DNA of 64,000 bases, from positions 1 to 64,000 of the forward strand of contig JAEVLN010000023.1 of NCBI GenBank assembly GCA_018350325.1. The letters are read 5' to 3'. This DNA is from Globodera rostochiensis. Its lineage: Eukaryota; Nematoda; Chromadorea; Rhabditida; Heteroderidae. The notes beneath the pieces were generated by a model. That model was given only the letters and a program-made list of their open reading frames with translations. It was not told the origin of the DNA and did not search any database. Shown here piece by piece: positions 1-12,863 of the stretch. Position numbers and translations under genes: made by a program. The stretch's first letter is position 1. Each line of letters begins with the position of its first letter.

Positions 1-211
1 CTTGTAGTGAGGATATTTTTAATGTCATCTGAATGATTGAATAATTTAAAGATTATTTTTATTAATTAATAAAATAATTAAATGAATAATTAAACAGACC
101 TTTTTTTGAGGAATTTTCCCCTTCATCGCTGTTGTGAGGATTTTTTGTGGAACATGTGAAGAAAGACGCCGAAAAGGTAAAAAGGACAACGAATATTGTT
201 AAGTTGCTCAT
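1..211 (-). CDS. Secreted glutathione-synthetase-like gene, 5' end only (runs off left edge)
   Basis: Start codon at 211-209. Exon 1 (211-100) encodes a signal peptide beginning MSNLTIFVVLFTFSASFFTC and ends at an AG|GTCTGT donor. An intron with a CAG acceptor at 31-29 leads into exon 2, of which 28 bases remain. Exon 1 looks identical to exon 1 of the complete gene at 26012-28865, and the shared promoter continues upstream. Similarity stops about 18 bases into exon 2, where the two read DIKNI and then diverge. The product would be a secreted protein with the same leader. That the body is glutathione-synthetase-like is inferred from the shared exon only; it could be another protein, or a truncated copy, beyond the edge. 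Confidence 0.6.
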
Positions 212-1403
212 CTTTTTGAAGCGATTGTTTGGTTTTTTCAATTATTTATAAATCCAAATATTTAAATTTAATGGAAAAATGTTAGTATTTATTTGCTTTT
301 TATTGCTTAATAAAAACATTTAAATCGATAAATAAATAAATGCTTCCGATCACAAGAAATGCATATTTTCTATTTGTCATTATCATTCGTGTAACCACTT
401 CCTGTTCCTGTCATCAATTTTAAGAGTGAAACTATAGTGAAGCGCCCCACTCCAAAACAACGGCATAGAAATCAACAACCCAACGTCTTCATAATCTTGA
501 AAATATAAACAAATCAAAATGTTTTTGCAACGATTATTCCCCCCCCCCCGGAGCAGGACGTTTGGGCCCCAGGGACCTTTGAAGGGCCATAACTCTTCTT
601 GGACAAACGAAACAAATTTGGTCTAATCGAAAGCTTTTGTTGGGTAGATTTTGTATTCAAATCAACAAGGTGATTAAATCCTTTTCAAAAAAGTTATAAT
701 CGAAAATTACCACAAAACTTAGGTTTTCGCTCTTTTCAAACAATAACTTTTTAAAGGTTTAAATAATCGTTTAGTTCATGCTAGATAATAGCTTCTAAAC
801 ATATAGAGCTTTCGATTGGTGCCCAATTTATTTAGTTTGGTTGGTTCCAAGAAGAGTTATGGCACTTCAAAGGTCCCTGGGCCCAAATGTGGGGGCCCAA
901 ACGACCCCCACTCCCCCCCCCTATGGTTTTTTCTCAAATTTTGGGGGATGGCATGCCCCCCTACCCCCCCCCCCCTGCTGCTGCATACGCGCCTGCCTAA
1001 AACCCTTTAAAAAGTACCGTATTTTTAAAATTTCGATTGAAAAGTCAAATAAAGGACACATTCTTCCCATCGATGATGCCTTTATCGAAATTTGATTCTT
1101 TCCCTCATTCTTCTGCTGTTAATGAAGAAATTTTTTTATTAAAAAAAAAACTAAAACTTGTCAGAAACATTTTTCAGAAAAAGATTTGGTTAAAATTGGA
1201 CAAAACACGGGACTCGAATCATTTTAGACGGCTTTCCGGAAGAATTCCAAATCCGAATTCCGTCAGACCAAACAAAATAATGTCATTTCGTTTTGATCTA
1301 ATCTTCCCCTCCCGTCCCCTCCCCCCCTCAACCACACAATTCGAACTCAACAGGTCAAAATTTTGGAAAAAAAAGAACCATATTGTACGGAAAAAGCAAC
1401 AAA
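1..1403. repeat. Left arm of a long interrupted inverted repeat
   Basis: Bases 1-1030 match the reverse complement of 26213-24396, and 1030-1403 match the reverse complement of 22868-22517. Only scattered single-base differences are visible in the gene-proximal part. The arm carries the signal-peptide exon, about 800 bp of upstream DNA with a C-tract near 540-550, and AT-rich sequence that ends just before the 3' end of the SNTX/GTPase gene. The right arm is split by two later insertions. This is a duplicated block in opposite orientation around a central region of about 21 kb. Confidence 0.85.
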
Positions 1404-1590
1404 AATTTAACCAAAAGCTAAAGGATAAACAAAATTTGAAAGCAAATTGTTCGAAAACAAAAACATCAAACGAGAAAATATTTCTTACAAAGTAAACAAA
1501 AATTGTTGAAAATTCCGAGATGGAACAAAAAAAATATTCTCAAAAATCGTAAAACACATAAATTCAAGTCCCGCCAACACTTCCATTCGC

Positions 1591-4500
1591 TTATTTGTCC
1601 GTCGTAATGTCGGGTGAGGAGCACGACTCGAGTTGCTGCTGTTGTTGCTCCTGCGGAGGTTCCGCGGGAGACGGTCGAACGAAGCTGATGAATGTGTTGA
1701 CACCTTTTCCTGCAAATTTTTTAAAAATGAAATCCATGTTCTTCGAAACATGCTAATATTTTCTCCAAATCTATATGTAAAAAAAGAGATTACGACAGAT
1801 TGCGCCAATGCCAAAACCGGCACTTCCACTCGCCGCCGCCATTTGAGTATTGTTCGATTCGTTGCCACGAGACGCCGATTTTGCACCACGCGATTTGTCC
1901 ACACTTTTCACTGATGACTTGCCCTTGTTGCACTGGCGTGCATTTGCATTAGACGTGCCATATTCTGTGACAGTATTATTTGTTTTAAGATTTTAGAACA
2001 TAATTTTATTCATTGGAAAATTATGCCAAAATACAGAAGTGCCGTGCCATAAGGAAAACAAAACTTCCAATTTAATGGGTTAAAAGTGTAGCCAAAATTG
2101 CCACCACCCACCCACCCACACATCTACCGTATGGTTGTCGCCGGCGCTTTTGCTGTTCATCAATCTCCCGCTGTTTCTTCGCATAATACGAGTTGAGAAG
2201 GCTTTGCTGCTCCAGCTCGTTCAGATACTGCTCCGCGCTGTTGCCCGCTTAACAAAGAATTGGAAAATATAAAATTTCCTTTTCGCAATTTTATTGTTCC
2301 AAAGTTTGGTTTTGCACTAATAAACATGCTCAAAAAAATTCCTCCTCTTACGCATTCCGCTTCTGCTCGGCTTCGGCATAAACCCACTGACGGCCATATG
2401 TTCCGTGTACACTTTGTCATTGTCTTGCCGTGTCTTCTGTTGTTGTTCGTACATTTGCTTGATGTCATCGCCAAAAATTGGCAATTTGCAAAGTTGATCA
2501 AAAAATGTGGTCACATCCTCTGCCGTAATCATTTCCGGCCCGGTGGAGGAGTCTTTGGCATTCGCAGCGTCAATGATATTTTTTTGTTCTTTGTAGAGAT
2601 GAAGCGATTCCTTAACATTGATGATCGGTGTTTAACAAAATAAATTGAGCCCCATTCTCCCACAAACTGACCTGGAGTCCCTTAAGCTTCTCCACTTGAA
2701 GCTTCTGATCCGTTTCCCCATCGCTTTCAGTAACCATTCGTTCCGCCTCCTGGATAGACAACAAAATATACACCTCCATGCTGTCGTTGTACGGCTTCAA
2801 TGCCCACGTCTTCAGGAAGGAGCAAAACTGAGCTGCCTGAAATTGTCCAAAAGTCGCGTTGAACCATTGATTTCCTGATCGTTCGCCTATGATCAAAGAT
2901 CGAATTTGAGATCAAAGATCGACAAGTTTTGATCGTCGATCAACAAATCGAACTAATTTGACTGATCTCGACAAATGTTAATTAGTGCCTTCAAATATAT
3001 CGTCTCTTGCTCGTGCAGCATCTGCAGTCGAAGCGACTCCAGTGTAGACAACGTGACGCGCTTGTCCGCGAACTGCTTGCGCTTCGCTTCGTCGAGTTCA
3101 TGAGTCAGTACCACTTGGTCGAAGCGGAAGTGCATGTGCACACGCCAATTGCAGCCACATACCTTCAAAACAAAAACATGAAGATTGATTCTTTTGTTAA
3201 TTGGTTAACAAAACAATTCCCATCAGTTTCACCAAATTCAGAGAGGGGGAAGGGGCAGTAACTTTGTCCTCTATCTTCAATTTTTTCTTTTACTAGTTAA
3301 AAATGCAAGGTTTTAAAATTAAGCATCAAAATTATTGGTCATTTTTTTCGTTTTGCATTTATGAACTAGAAACCGGGTCCGGATCCGGTAGGACTCCGTG
3401 TTCCGGTCCGAGTAGCTTTTTACTTCGGGAATCCGATCCGGTTTCCGGATCCGGTCATTTAAATTCCGGTCTCTATTCAAAACTCACATGGCAATTTTCC
3501 CTCCTACTCATCGCCCAACAATTCTTCAGCGACTCGTTGGGCATATTCTCCGGAATAATATTTTCCAAGAAACAGTGCCGGTGACAGTGTCGTTTGAACA
3601 GCTTGATTTGTTTCGCAGTAGTCCCTTTCACAGCAGTTATTTTCACTTCGGTGCAACGGTCCTTAATGATCAAATTAAAAATTTTTTAAAAACAATCGCA
3701 CTTAATGACATCATGTTTTTTGAATGCTTCTAGATTTGATTAAACTCTATCTAGTAATGTTTTACACCACTCAAACACTGGAATGGAACCTGAGGACCGA
3801 TCGAGAATTTCGATTAGTCCGTGCTCTACACTGAAACGACGTATTTTAAATGCTGACCGAAGTGCAAACAGTGCGCGGATATGGCAAAGGAACGAACTGG
3901 ACGGTCTCAAAGGTGGGCGCGCTGGTCATCTCCTGCTCCCCTTTGCTGATGGCTTCTTCATGTTCTTTGATGCGGATCAGGTTGTCCTGTGTGTGAAGTG
4001 CACAACAGTTTTAAACCATACAAATTGAGTGGCACTTTTCACCTGAATTTTCTGGGAGATGATCGCCAATGGGTAGGTCAAATCGACGATGGTCCGATGG
4101 GCCTGGTTGAGCGACACGGTCTCCGAGATACGGTGGGGCTTCAACGCGGCCACATTCTTCAACATTCGCTGCAGTTCCTGTTCTGCTTGGGTCCAACTCT
4201 TCGAAAAGTCGGCCATGTTTTCCGGGGAGTACCAAACGTTGGCCTTTTTGATGAGACACAAATGCTCAAACGACTCATTGTCCAGACAGTAAATTCGGTC
4301 CCGGTGGAGAGGAATGGACACCTTAAAATTTGGGGTTGAGCCAAATCTTTACGATTGGTATAAATTTACACAAAATTTTAAGTAGGTACATAAATATTTA
4401 ACAATTAACAGAAATGCCCACTTTATGTGCAGCTTCAATCGGCTTCAGAATTCCTTGCAACAATTCTCGCGTTTTCCCTAAAATTCAACTTTACACGCTG

Positions 4501-7500
4501 TCCCTCACGTGCCACAACAAAACGAACCCACCCATTTTGTAGTTGGACCCGCGCGCGTTGGTAAACACAAAAAAGATGTTCTAAATAAACGGACGGCATT
4601 TCTTTCATCTGCGGCTCACCCTTCCCCGTGCCATTACCGCCTACCTCTGCGGCATTTTTATGCAAATAAGTGAGCAGTCCGTTGATGCAGTATTTAAATG
4701 CGGGACCGGTGCGCGTGCTGTTCGGCTTGAGCAGGATGCAAATAGCGTGCAGTTCGTACAATGTGCTGATGAAGCTGAGCGTCTTGTGCAAGTTCAAATT
4801 GTCCTCTTTGATTCCGCCCGAGTCGAGAATGCCCGGCGCATCAATCAAACGGACTTTGTACCCAACTGAACGTTTCCGGTTTCATTAGCCAAGAACCACT
4901 GTTTTGGTGCCAATCTGATGATGGCACTTACCTTTCGATGGAATTATGTAAGCATTTGGCGATTTGGTCTGCGATTTGCCAGGCTCAAGACACTCGTCTT
5001 CGTTCATCTTTCCGATAAACACATCCTTATGCTTCAAATTGCCGTACTCATCGTATTCCTCCGTGCAGAATCGGGCCGGTATCACCGCCTCAATTCCGTC
5101 CGCCTGTTCGAATAAAAATCAAAATTATCCAAAAATCAGATCAACAACAACAATTCATTTAGACGCCCACCTGAATTGCTTCATCAAAGGTTGGATGCTT
5201 CAAATAATTGACGATCGCATTGATCAACGTTGATTTGCCCACGCCAGTCTCGCCCAACAACAAAATGGTCAATACGCCCTTACTTCGCAATCGTTTCAAC
5301 TCGTTGGCCAACTGAGTCGTTCCAAAACGCTTATATTCATTTCCATGCGTGTTCGAGTCGGAACACCGGTACGAAAACTCGTCCACCGGTGTGGCACCAC
5401 AAGCGCAATAGAGATGAGTTATTGGCACCTTTTTGGGAAAAATTTAAATGTTCATATGCGATTATTTGACTCACATTCTCCTCATTTACGAAAGCCAACG
5501 TTTGGCCACAGTCATCACAACCCCACAAAAAGTCGTTGTTCTGAGCTTTATCTCCGGATCCGTCGCAGAGGGGGCATGGCAAACTGCACGGCTCTGCCTT
5601 CTTCCGAGGTACTGCTCCAAGTTCCGTTCGCTGAGGATTCTCGATCTGTGAAGAATTACAGCACTTTGATTCCTTTACATTCATTTACTTACTCGAGCAA
5701 TGCAAATTGTCAATTTCCGCGTTTCCTCCGTCACACAATCGGCCGTCAGCAAGCTGTGCCCGCGCATTTTGACCAATCGAGTTCGTCCAATGTTTGGGAA
5801 TCCGTCCAATGCGCGAATGCCTTGCGGCAATCCTTCGTATGCCGTCGTGGCCTCGTTCTCGTTGTCTCCACTCAGCAACACATCCAAATCAACAAAGCTG
5901 CAGCTTTTGCCGCGTTTTGCCAGTTGGTAAAGTTGGCCCACACATTGGTGATGCAATCGTTCTCCGTCATGTTGAAAAGTGCCAACCGCGACGGGTGGAG
6001 TTGTTGTTGCCGACTCGCTGTACAAAAGGACAAAGTACGCAGTCGTCTCGTTGTTGCCCAACAGCACATTCGTCAGCCATCGATTGCCACGTCCAATGTA
6101 ATGAACACCTTCAAAAAATCGAATAATTACGCCTTTGCGCGACATGAATGAAGGACGCGTTCCTTTTACCCCGATTCGTTCCCTTGTATTAAAAATGGTG
6201 AAAACTCAAAAACTTGTTCAAAACCTAATTTGCGTATGTCGAACCCCTAACCCAATTTGAACAAATCAACAACAATTTTTGTCAAAAAAAGTCGTTAAAA
6301 AATATTGCTAAATTAGTGCTTGCCTTTTGAGTCCAATTCCTGAAGCCGCTCAATTTTTGGTTTCAACATTTGGTCACAATGTTCCAACAAACAGCGCCCA
6401 TTCGCCACAAATTTGTCAATCGCAAGTTCCAACGCTTCCGTTGAACGTTCGGCTTCCTCCGCGCTTTGTCCCATTCGCAAATAAATGACACAATTCTTCA
6501 GTTTGTCATCGATCGCCGCTTTGTCCTCCTCACAGAGCTGGAACATTTGTCTCAAATCGTCACACTGATGGAAGCTGAATTAAAAAATTGTATATTATTC
6601 TTTTTTTTATTCTTTTTAAAACAAATTTGGGGACCACCACGACGACCACTCTAACCTTAAACTGAATGCATGTTCGCTCAGCGATTGAGTGGCCTTTCGA
6701 AAGTCTAATTCAAATGTGTCCACAGATTGGGCACAAGACTGGATCCGCTCCACCAGGACATAATCTGCAAATTGATTGATTCATTCAATCAATCATTCAT
6801 TAACACACATTTGCACAAATCACCTTCAATTATGGCGGCGGGCATAAATGTGTGTGACGATTTGTCGTCGACAATGGTAGAGAGTGGCATCAGCGAAAAG
6901 CTGATCGGATGTCCAAGCCCGTAGTTGAAAGCGGTCTTTTTGGTTGCGTCCACAAACACTTCAAGGCCACGCAAAAATTGCTAAAAAAATAAGCTAATCA
7001 GTAACGAGCCAAACAGCACCAAATCAGTCCCGCCGGCGCCAATGGACGGGTCGACGAACACGCTGATCCGGACGGAGTTGTACAACGAACTGAGAGTGAC
7101 AGTGGCTGGAGAAGGATAGCCACGGATATAATCCAGAACAAGCTTAAAAAAATGCGTTTTTTGTTTTTGTCCCATTCTTAACTATTTGTGCACCTTTTTC
7201 ACTATTTGAAAATTCACTTCCGTGCCAAAAATCACAATTGCTGCGACAAGTGATCCGAAGCAAGTCGATCCGACAAAATGAGTGGCATCTTTTTGAACAT
7301 TCTGTTGCTGCAGCACGGCATTGCGCACTTCCGGATCGTCCAGTTTCAGCGAAATTATCTGATCAGTTTTCGATTACGAAAGAATCCACAAGAAAATGCC
7401 GATTTTACCGTTTTTGGTAACATTTGAATGATGCCAAACGAATTGCTCTTTTGCCCGTCTTTTTGGTTTGCCGCCGCCAAAAGAAATTGCGCCAGAGGGC

Positions 7501-9698
7501 AAACATTGTCAAGAAGCGCCAGTCGACTGATCACACTCAGCTAAAACTAATCAAAATCAATCAATTCGATCACAAATTTAAAAATGTTTATTCCAATTTC
7601 GGGTCAAGTAGAGGCTACGCCCCTCTCGGTAAAGGTGTCTTTCATTGGTACCAATTCGTGCTTATTGAATGATTTTAAGGTCAAAATTGATATTCAAAAA
7701 AGATGTGGAATGAATCAATCTAATTTTATATGATCAGCGACCTCGACAACCCCCAAGTATTTCACAAAAGCAAAAAACTTTAATTAAAAAAAATTCGGAA
7801 CCAATGAAAGACCCCCCTCCCAGTGACCCCACACCCAACGACGACCTTTTGTTCCGGCCCCAACATTTTGGTGCGTTCATCCAATTTTTCCAAGTGGTCA
7901 ATTTCAATGATGTCATCGCCGAGTGTTGGCACGCTCTGTTCGGTGGTGTAGGAGGAGCTCATGTTGAAAATGTTGCTCACGAATCCGTCGCTATCATCGG
8001 AAGTGATAAAGTTGTCTGAATGCACGTTGTACAAATTGCCAGGATGCGCCTTTCCGGACACATGGCAACGATCGCTAAATTTTGAATGAACTTTATGGTT
8101 AACCACCTGCTCCGTGCCGTGACGTGACACCACTCACATTGGTTCCCAATCTTGTTTCTTGTCATTCAGTTGTTGTTCACACATCGGCACATTTTCATCA
8201 TCACAACGACGTTCACCTTTTCCGTTGGCATTTTGTTGTTCATTCATCGGCACATCATCATCACAACGACGTTGTTCACCTCCAACCTTTTCGGGCACAA
8301 TTTTTCCGGCGGCGTTGTTGTTGTCCAATTTCGGGTGAAGCACCATTTTGTACTTGCCGCCATTTTGGACTCGCTTAGTACACCATTCGCGCGGGACAAT
8401 GTCGATGTACTCTGGCGGCTCAAAGTCGATGTCCAAGATTTGCAATTGCAGACCAAACTTTGCAGTAAATTGTTCAATGGTCATGTCCAAATGGTTCGGT
8501 AGAAGCGTTTGCGTCATGTGCTCGACCGTCGGATTGCAGAAGTGTTCATCACCAACAGAAAATGATTCGACTTCCGTCACAACAAACTCGTACTTCAGAC
8601 GAAGGGTCGCCATGCCCTCACGTTCGACTTGCACAACGGCACAACATTTCTTCTTTGGCATTGGTTGTTCATTTGTTGTCGGATTCTGTTGATGCTGACT
8701 GAGTTCGTCCTGCTTTTAAAGGAAATTATGCTTTACATTTCACATATTAATGAGTCGTTTAGCCCACCCCCATTTTTGTTAACCACAAACTTACAAGCTG
8801 AAGCGTGGCCGCAACATGGTCATCTTTAAATCCATTGTCCGTGGCCATAACTTGGCCATTTCCAAATCCAATGTCGTCATCTGCGTATTGTAAACATTAC
8901 ATAACAAATTGTTGGCTTTACATCTCGCGTGCATTACCTTCGCCATCATTTAGGCCACCAGCAATCGATAGCAAGTCGAAACCGCTTTCAGTCAGAGATG
9001 GCGAAGCCGTCTGTTGGCGTTGAGCCAACTCGGCGAGTTCATCGGCCAATTCGTCGATGGGCTGAGCGAAACTTGGCCAGAGATGGACTGAAAGAGTCAG
9101 GGCTTTTGACAGTCCACGTTTTTGGGGAAACAAAAACTCTCAAAAGGAAAACTTTTTTGATTTTAGATGAATTTTACAAAAGAAAGCTTTTAATCTTTCT
9201 TGGAGCTCAATTTAATTTTCAACAACAAAAGTAACAAATTAAAAAGTTTGGCTCCATTTCAGGGGCGTAGCCAGAAAAAAATTTCGGAGGGGGGAATTTA
9301 TCCATCTGAGCGCGGCGCTCAGATGACATTCCCATTTGAGCGCCAGGAGCGGCCCGGAACGGAAAAATTTTTTTGATTTTTGATGGCAATTTGTTAAGAA
9401 AATTGCTCAAAAAATTATAAAAGTGCAAAAAACAATAGGGTCCCCCCCTCTTGTTTTTTTTTTTTTGTGAAATTTCATTTCGGGGGGTGGATACGCCCAT
9501 GCTCCATTTTGAGCAGCTAGCAAAGAACACACCAAAACAAATGGACGCAAATTTGTTGGCTAAAAAATTCTAAAAAAATATTTTAAACCAGCGCCTAACG
9601 GAATCTGATTTTTCTGGAAACTCCGGGCAAAACTTGCCTTTGTCCGCTGTCAGGTCGCCGTCGGTAGTGTTTGTGGTGTTGGGTGAACTTGTCATCAT
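1591..9698 (-). CDS. SNTX/MACPF-like plus P-loop GTPase multidomain protein
   Basis: Intron-rich gene from ATG-ATG at 9698 to TAA at 1591. Exons 9698-9638, 9087-8938, 8880-8795, 8712-8138 and 8074-about 7848 join in phase; the first donor is GC (GCAAGT). Later coding blocks lie near 7510-7240, 7160-7000, 6960-6820, 6760-6660, 6560-6320, 6150-5690, 5650-5480, 5430-5170, 5100-4930, 4860-4640, 4590-4535, 4490-4390, 4320-4040, 3985-3850, 3660-3480, 3160-2980, 2860-2650, 2590-2340, 2240-2130, 1960-1780 and 1710-1591. From about 8000 to 6300 the protein resembles the stonustoxin-like MACPF and helical region ([28 protein letters not shown]). A cysteine-rich spacer ([13 protein letters not shown]) precedes a GTPase with P-loop GETGVGKS, switch DAPG and the downstream motif [16 protein letters not shown]-rich tail (RHCHRHC, CGCNW) follows. 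Such proteins are mostly intracellular and the SNTX name does not imply a toxin. The exact role is unknown, and exons in 7.8-7.2 kb are the least certain. Confidence 0.7.
2884..2970. repeat. GATC-rich insertion in an SNTX/GTPase intron
   Basis: About 85 bases made of repeated GATCAAAGATCGA-type units in both orientations, lying between two coding blocks. It resembles other short palindromic insertions in the window. No target duplication was resolved. Confidence 0.4.
3362..3480. repeat. Degenerate CCGGATCCGG palindromic element in an intron
   Basis: About 120 bases of overlapping palindromes (GGTCCGGATCCGG, TTTCCGGATCCGG) with mirrored ends, lying in the intron between the GTPase tail exons. 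It has the composition of the miniature elements at 9776-9883 and 37135-37289. Confidence 0.4.
7611..7832. repeat. Short inverted-repeat insertion in an intron
   Basis: GTCTTTCATTGGTACC near 7639 is mirrored by GGAACCAATGAAAGAC near 7797, about 150 bases apart. The segment separates two coding blocks of the SNTX/GTPase gene and makes the exon calls around it uncertain. Confidence 0.35.
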
Positions 9699-9775
9699 AT
9701 TTTTTAAAGAAAAAACGATGTTTAAATATCCTTAAGAGCATTTGAATTTTAAGTTTTGATTATTTATTTATTGTT

Positions 9776-9883
9776 AGGGATGTCAGTTCCGAACCAAACC
9801 GAACCGTAGAACCGGGGTTTTTTCCGTTCGGTTCGCGGTTCCGGTTCGGATACCCGAAGAATTCCCAGAGACCGACACCCCTA
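9776..9883. repeat. Miniature element with TAGGG termini and CCGAACC motifs
   Basis: It begins TAGGGATGTCAGTTCCG and ends ...CCGACACCCCTA, an imperfect inverted repeat. The interior is built from CCGAACC and GGTTCGG units. No clear target duplication is visible. The rest of 9699-10439 holds homopolymer tracts and no gene I can support. Confidence 0.45.
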
Positions 9884-10439
9884 GTGTTAGGGAGGGTATT
9901 ATTTAAACTGGATCACACATTCTCTTCCGTGTCGTGCCGCCCGGCTAATGCACAATTAACATACCCTCACCCCCCCCCCCCAGACACAAATATTGTTGTG
10001 AGTTTGGAGCAAAACAACAAAATAACAAATCCAGGCCCAAAGGGCAATCGATATAATATTTGGGGATACTCCAGCTTGACCCCCCTTTGGCTCACTCAAA
10101 AAGCATGAATCGATCAGTCTTGCCTTTTTGTTGTTATTTTGTGCTTTTAATGTTTTAAGCCAAAATTGGATTTTTAATCTAGGCCTTGGGTAAATCCAGA
10201 TCATTTTTCAAAACAACGGGCTCTAATACATATATTTGGGAGCGGATGAGGAGGCTTTTGCCAAACAAAGTGATTGGGACAGGTCAAAGGGGGAGAGGGA
10301 ATGAACGACCTCCCCCTGCTGCTGTAAACATTTGTTGTGGGGGGGGGGGGTGGTATTTATGCTGCGGTTACATAAAATTGTTAGACGACAAGAAAAAAAA
10401 TATAAGAAAAAAGGAGATTTCTCTGACAGTAGCAGCAGA

Positions 10440-10907
10440 CGGTACACATCATTTCAGTGCCCACACTTCAGAGACGCACACTTCAGTGCCCACACTTCAG
10501 AGCCGAGACACTTCAGTGCCAGCAATTAAAAGCATATAACTTTTTTTAAACTCAACCAAATCAAACAATTAAGATGTCATTGGAAAGCACTAAGCTTTTA
10601 AAAGCTATTGTTAAGGCAACGCTAATCAATTAAAAAATTCGTAAAAAGGTATTGCAATAAAACTGATAAAAAGCCCCGATTTTGGGTGTTTTTCACGTTG
10701 AACTTCTTAAAAACGAATTGAACCACCTTGGTTTTTTTTATACGATACTTCTTATTTAGAGCCTTCAATTGATATCTTGATAGTTTGATTTGGTCAAGTT
10801 TTAAAAAAGTTATATGCTTTTAATTGCTGGCACTGAAGTGTCCCGGCACTGAAGTGTGGGCACTGAAGTGTTTCTCTGAAGTGTGGGCACTGAAATGAAC
10901 GCCGCCG
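10440..10907. mobile_element. Non-autonomous foldback element, TTCAGTGCC family, copy 1
   Basis: Starts CGGTACACATCATTTCAG and ends in CGCCGCCG. Each end carries several copies of the unit CACACTTCAGTGCC in mirrored orientation. The inner arms are also inverted (AACTTTTTTTAAACTCAACC on the left). It is flanked by the 8-bp direct repeat GCAGCAGA (10432-10439 and 10908-10915). There is no coding capacity. Two relatives lie at 20287-20757 and 24543-25320. The 8-9-bp target duplication suggests a hAT or Mutator-type transposase in trans. Confidence 0.7.
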
Positions 10908-10915
10908 GCAGCAGA

Positions 10916-12208
10916 AGGGTGGAAGAAAGACAGAATGACAAATCGGTAATTGGTATACGATATATTTGTATCCAACAAACGCCGGTCGTTCGCCACAACA
11001 CCTTCCCCCCTAAATGAATTTCGATAACAAAATGCAGGACAGTTAATTTTGATATCAGTCAGCATTTGAAATTTTCAAAGAGTTGCCATCAATATTTTTT
11101 GAAAAAAGTACATCAACGCGGCACCTCAAAAGGCCCTCAGTTCAAAATGTCCCTTAATGGAAAATGGTTCAAAATGTTTTACCCGATCGGAATTCTGCGA
11201 TAAATTTAGACATTTTGAACTAGGGACATATTGTAGAAGTACGCATCAAAGCCAAAAAAAATAGAATTTTTGGGTAAAAGTCATTTACTAATTTGTAAGG
11301 AAAATGATAAAAAGGCCTCGTTCTAATTATAAAGAATTGGGATTTTTTTCTGGCTTGGCATTTTTAGTTACGATACCTTACAAAAATGTGGACAAATCAG
11401 AGAATGTGACAATTTGGAACATTTGTGCGTATTCATTACACTCAGAATTGAATGAATGAATGGAGAAAAATGGAAAATGTTTCGTATCTTTTAAATGACA
11501 AATCTCCCGCTGCTGCCGGTGATGACCCTTACTTAGCCTTTTCTGACATTTGTACACAAAAAAATATCCGAACATTCAGAAAATGACTCTTTTTATTTAA
11601 TTGTTAGGGGCAAAACGCTGACCCCAAAAATGGCGATTGGTGCTGGAGAATGGGCGGGTGGACAGAACAGGACGGCCGATGTTTGGGTGATGTTCATCTT
11701 CAACCCCCACACATTGTCTTTCTTAATCATAGAGAGTCCAAAGATAATTCAATAAATTTATGATGAAAGAGATGTTCTTTTTATTACAAAATGGCATTTT
11801 TGTTGGTTGAAGTTCAATTTGCATAACATTTCTTACATAAATAAATTCAAAGTTTTGCTCCTCTCTCCCGCCCTTTGAATTAAAATAGCAAACGCTCAAT
11901 AAGGGCTATTAGTTCCATGACATTCCCGCAGTGCCATTTTTATCTTTTTTTTTTGCCAATCTACTTCCGGGCAGGACCTGCAAGATCCTGCTCAGAATCC
12001 GGTCCCGCACAATATTGGACAGTGGACAATCCGACTGTAAATGAAATTAAAAAAAACTAAAACCGAATGAGAAGAGGGAAAACCGTGCCTATTTTAATGG
12101 CACGGGTAAAAAAACTCCCCTTAAGAATGAGCACGGCAAAAATTTTATGCATTTTTTTAGTTTAGCCAATTAAAAGCAAAAAATCAAATCATTTGGCAAC
12201 AAAAACAA
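10916..12208. repeat. Gene-free spacer with a dispersed repeat (11380-11900)
   Basis: The part 11380-11900 is a dispersed repeat (CCGCTGCTG..., GGGGCAAAACGCTGACCCC, ATGGCATTTTTGTTGG). It recurs at 37380-37494 plus 38642-39090, and inverted at 49440-49690, 57000-57600 and 57990-58097. Open frames in it are not conserved between copies, so I do not call a gene. It ends next to the F-box-like family promoter, and a copy at 38642-39090 also precedes an F-box-like gene. Confidence 0.5.
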
Positions 12209-12863
12209 ATGTCTGACAATCCGAAGAAAGTGGAGAAACGATTGAAAGAAATGTGAGTTTTTTTATTCGAAAAGCTAAAGGGGATAGCCGGAGGACGTAC
12301 CCGGCATTTTTGACGGGGAGAGAGCACAATGCTAACGCCAGGGGCGGGGGGGGGGGGTGGGGAGGGGTCAGATCAGACAAAAAGCAAATAACGAAAAGTT
12401 GAATATTTGCATAAATTGCACTCAAAATTTTAATAAATTAGCAAAACAAACTCAAAAACCACAATGTCAACCCATTTTGGCCAAATTTTTGTGGCTCAAC
12501 TTTCTTCATAGTAGTTTCCGGTTCAAACTTTTTGCGGATTCTTACTCAGTTCGATGAGGAGAGGAATAGATTGGTAATATTTTTTTTCGAATCTGAACCA
12601 TTCACTGGGCGAGCGATGTGCGAAATGTCCGATAGGCCCCATTCAACTCATTTTAAACCGAATTTTTAGTTTCATTTGTGCCGACGTTTTGTTTGAAGTC
12701 TTTGAATTTTGTGGCCCTTTTGTTCTTGGACTAAAAGTTGCGCTTCTCAGCGATCGATTTGACCTTTTGGTGGACGCGCATTTCAATTCGAAGGAATGGT
12801 CGTTGGGCAATTTGGAAATTCGTCGTTTAATTAATGGAAAGAGCGCTGAAATTGTCACTGCAA
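12209..12863 (+). pseudogene. F-box-like family member, truncated after exon 2
   Basis: Exon 1 (12209-12252) encodes [15 protein letters not shown] and ends at a GTGAGT donor. Exon 2 starts at 12670 after TTTTTAG with [15 protein letters not shown], the family's F-box-like opening. Similarity breaks off near 12860 within GKSAEIVT. Exons 3-5 are absent before the next repeats. Intron 1 holds a G-tract near 12345. Exon 1 is intact, so transcription is possible, but the product would lack three quarters of the protein. Confidence 0.72.

Noticed and set aside
5345..6151. Long plus-strand frame (268 codons) opposite the SNTX/GTPase gene
   Set aside because: It is the antisense shadow of well-supported coding blocks on the minus strand and crosses their introns.
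1591..9698. Venom-type toxin gene
   Set aside because: Only the SNTX/MACPF-like fold family is shared. There is no signal peptide, and the GTPase fusion fits an intracellular protein.
10180..10540. Possible small secreted protein frames beside the foldback element
   Set aside because: The frames consist mostly of the TTCAGTGCC units and a G-tract.
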